In this document: positions 6,263 to 7,046 of the stretch, one piece after another | Position numbering within the stretch: position 1 is the first letter of the stretch | How the letters are laid out: every line of letters begins with the position of its first letter | Assembly (NCBI GenBank): GCA_946478635.1 | Contig: CAMLCX010000252.1 | Span: forward strand, 1-7,046 | Length of the DNA: 7,046 nt | Reading direction: 5' to 3' | Source of the DNA: an uncultured Pseudomonadota bacterium | Lineage (GTDB): Bacteria > Desulfobacterota_B > Binatia > UBA9968 | Notes under the pieces: model-generated | What the model was told of the DNA's origin: nothing | What the model saw: the letters and a program-made list of their open reading frames with translations, nothing else | Database searches by the model: none | Made by a program: the position numbers and the translations under genes

Positions 6263-6832
6263 GTGCTCTCACACCTCCGTTGTGCAATACGCTGTCGCCG
6301 TATTGCCGCTCTAGCGGCGCTGATCGTAATGTTCCATGGCTGTTCATCCTGGAACGATCCCCCTTCATCCAAGCTCTTCTCTCCGCCGGAGTCTTTGAGT
6401 AACCCCGCCGCCCCCGCTTCGGCCCGTTCGCCTTCGGCGATGGAGGCCATCAGCCGCGGCGTTGCGGTAGTAACCCCCCCGGGAGCGGCGTTGAAAGATG
6501 TCTATTATCAATTCGACAGCGTCAACTTGGAGCCCGACGCGCAGGAAATATTGATAAAGAATGCCGCCTGGCTGAGAACCAATCCCAAGGCGCGTGTTGA
6601 AATTGAAGGTCACTGCGACGACATCGGCTCAGCCGAATATAATCTGGCCCTCGGCGCCAAACGGGCCCAGGCTGCGAGAGATTTCCTGCTGGCCCAGGGC
6701 ATAGAGGCCGATCGCCTCGTCACCATCAGTTATGGCAAAGAAGCCCCAGCTTGTTTCGAACAAACCGAAGAGTGCCGCGTGAAAAACCGCCGCGCCCGCT
6801 TCGTCATGTTCACCGAAGTGCCCACCTCGTAA
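6263..6832 (+). CDS. pal: Pal-type OmpA-family peptidoglycan-associated lipoprotein
   Basis: A 189-residue outer-membrane lipoprotein expected to bind peptidoglycan and link it to the outer membrane. The GTG at 6263 is chosen because AAGGA (6253-6257) lies five bases upstream and a signal peptide follows at once; the in-frame ATG at 6068 would overlap the VanZ-like gene and give a meaningless N-terminus. The signal (R6, R10, R12, R13, hydrophobic 14-24) ends at MFHGC with C27; His and Phe in the lipobox are less usual, and SS follows the Cys. A Pro/Ala/Ser-rich linker (about 31-62) precedes the OmpA domain (78-185): VYYQFDSVNLEPDA, EIEGHCDDIG (113-122), EYNLALGAKRAQAARD with N127 and R134, TISYGKE, and the Cys pair C164/C171 typical of Pal. 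Pal usually sits beside tolB and ybgF; neither is in the window, so a Pal-like paralogue remains possible. Confidence 0.88.
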   Translation: MLSHLRCAIRCRRIAALAALIVMFHGCSSWNDPPSSKLFSPPESLSNPAAPASARSPSAMEAISRGVAVVTPPGAALKDVYYQFDSVNLEPDAQEILIKNAAWLRTNPKARVEIEGHCDDIGSAEYNLALGAKRAQAARDFLLAQGIEADRLVTISYGKEAPACFEQTEECRVKNRRARFVMFTEVPTS

Positions 6833-6872
6833 GTCGAATCTTGAATCCAACCTTGTGCTGTTCCGCCTAACG

Positions 6873-6898
6873 GTAGGGGCGGCGCGTAGCGTGCCGCG
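6873..6898. repeat. GC-rich inverted repeat downstream of the Pal-type gene
   Basis: GGCGCG and CGCGCC form a six-base stem around TAGCGTGC within 6879-6898, following GTAGGGGCG from about 6873. There is no T-run, so it is not a clear terminator. The phrase resembles GC-rich intergenic repeats beginning GTAGGGGCG that I recall in several uncultured lineages; this was not verified. Confidence 0.35.
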
Positions 6899-6978
6899 CC
6901 ATTACAATTGCATTGTCATCTTTCGACGCGCGCAGCGCACCCTGCAAGAACTTTGCGCCCTTTGCACTGCAATATCTC

Positions 6979-7006
6979 AAAATTTGCGCGGCTTGCGCAA
7001 ATTTTT
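6979..7006 (+). terminator. Strong hairpin with T-run, probable Rho-independent terminator
   Basis: AAAATTTGCGC (6979-6989) pairs perfectly over 11 bases with GCGCAAATTTT (6995-7005), with loop GGCTT and five T's ending at 7006. The A-run on the left arm means it could also stop transcription arriving on the minus strand. It lies 147 bp past the Pal-type stop, with no gene between, so it is the likely end of that transcript. Confidence 0.68.
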
Positions 7007-7046
7007 CAGGTTGGTGGTCTTAAGTTGTCAGGCTCCGTGAGAAAAT

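Noticed and set aside
6855..7040. Plus-strand 61-codon frame at the right end
   Set aside because: It runs through the GC-rich inverted repeat and the terminator hairpin and has no ribosome site.

Overview
The window (base composition in the mid-fifties % GC) carries seven protein-coding genes and no RNA genes, CRISPR array, transposase or phage gene. An outer membrane is implied by a Pal/OmpA-type lipoprotein and a second lipoprotein signal, so the source is a Gram-negative bacterium. Mid GC, an NAD-type isocitrate dehydrogenase, a non-canonical M24 protein and intergenic palindromic repeats recall uncultured deltaproteobacterial or Tectomicrobia/Binatota-like lineages. That assignment is a low-confidence guess, because no gene here is a taxonomic marker.

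Left part (55-2755, minus strand): three tandem paralogues of one protein type. Each has an N-terminal export signal, a class I SAM-methyltransferase fold with an intact glycine-rich motif DLGSGDGR, a conserved C-x3-C pair and a C-terminal beta-rich domain of about 80-90 residues. The first gene transcribed (1931-2755) has a lipobox; the other two have ordinary signal peptides. A palindromic REP-like element lies between the first and second genes. The second and third are 33 bp apart and in the same frame.

Centre (2960-4114, plus strand): an M24/creatinase-fold protein divergent from the methyltransferase set, in which four of the five usual metal ligands appear to be replaced. A 358-bp stretch follows with no convincing gene but with inverted repeats. 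Then comes an NAD-dependent isocitrate dehydrogenase on the minus strand (4473-5477).

Right part (plus strand): a VanZ-like membrane protein (5713-6153), then a Pal-type lipoprotein (6263-6832) with its own GTG start and a clear Shine-Dalgarno, and a strong hairpin with a T-run at 6979-7006.

The genes do not form one pathway. Isocitrate dehydrogenase and Pal are housekeeping. The most unusual feature is the cluster of apparently exported methyltransferase-fold proteins, since SAM is not known to be supplied outside the cytoplasm.
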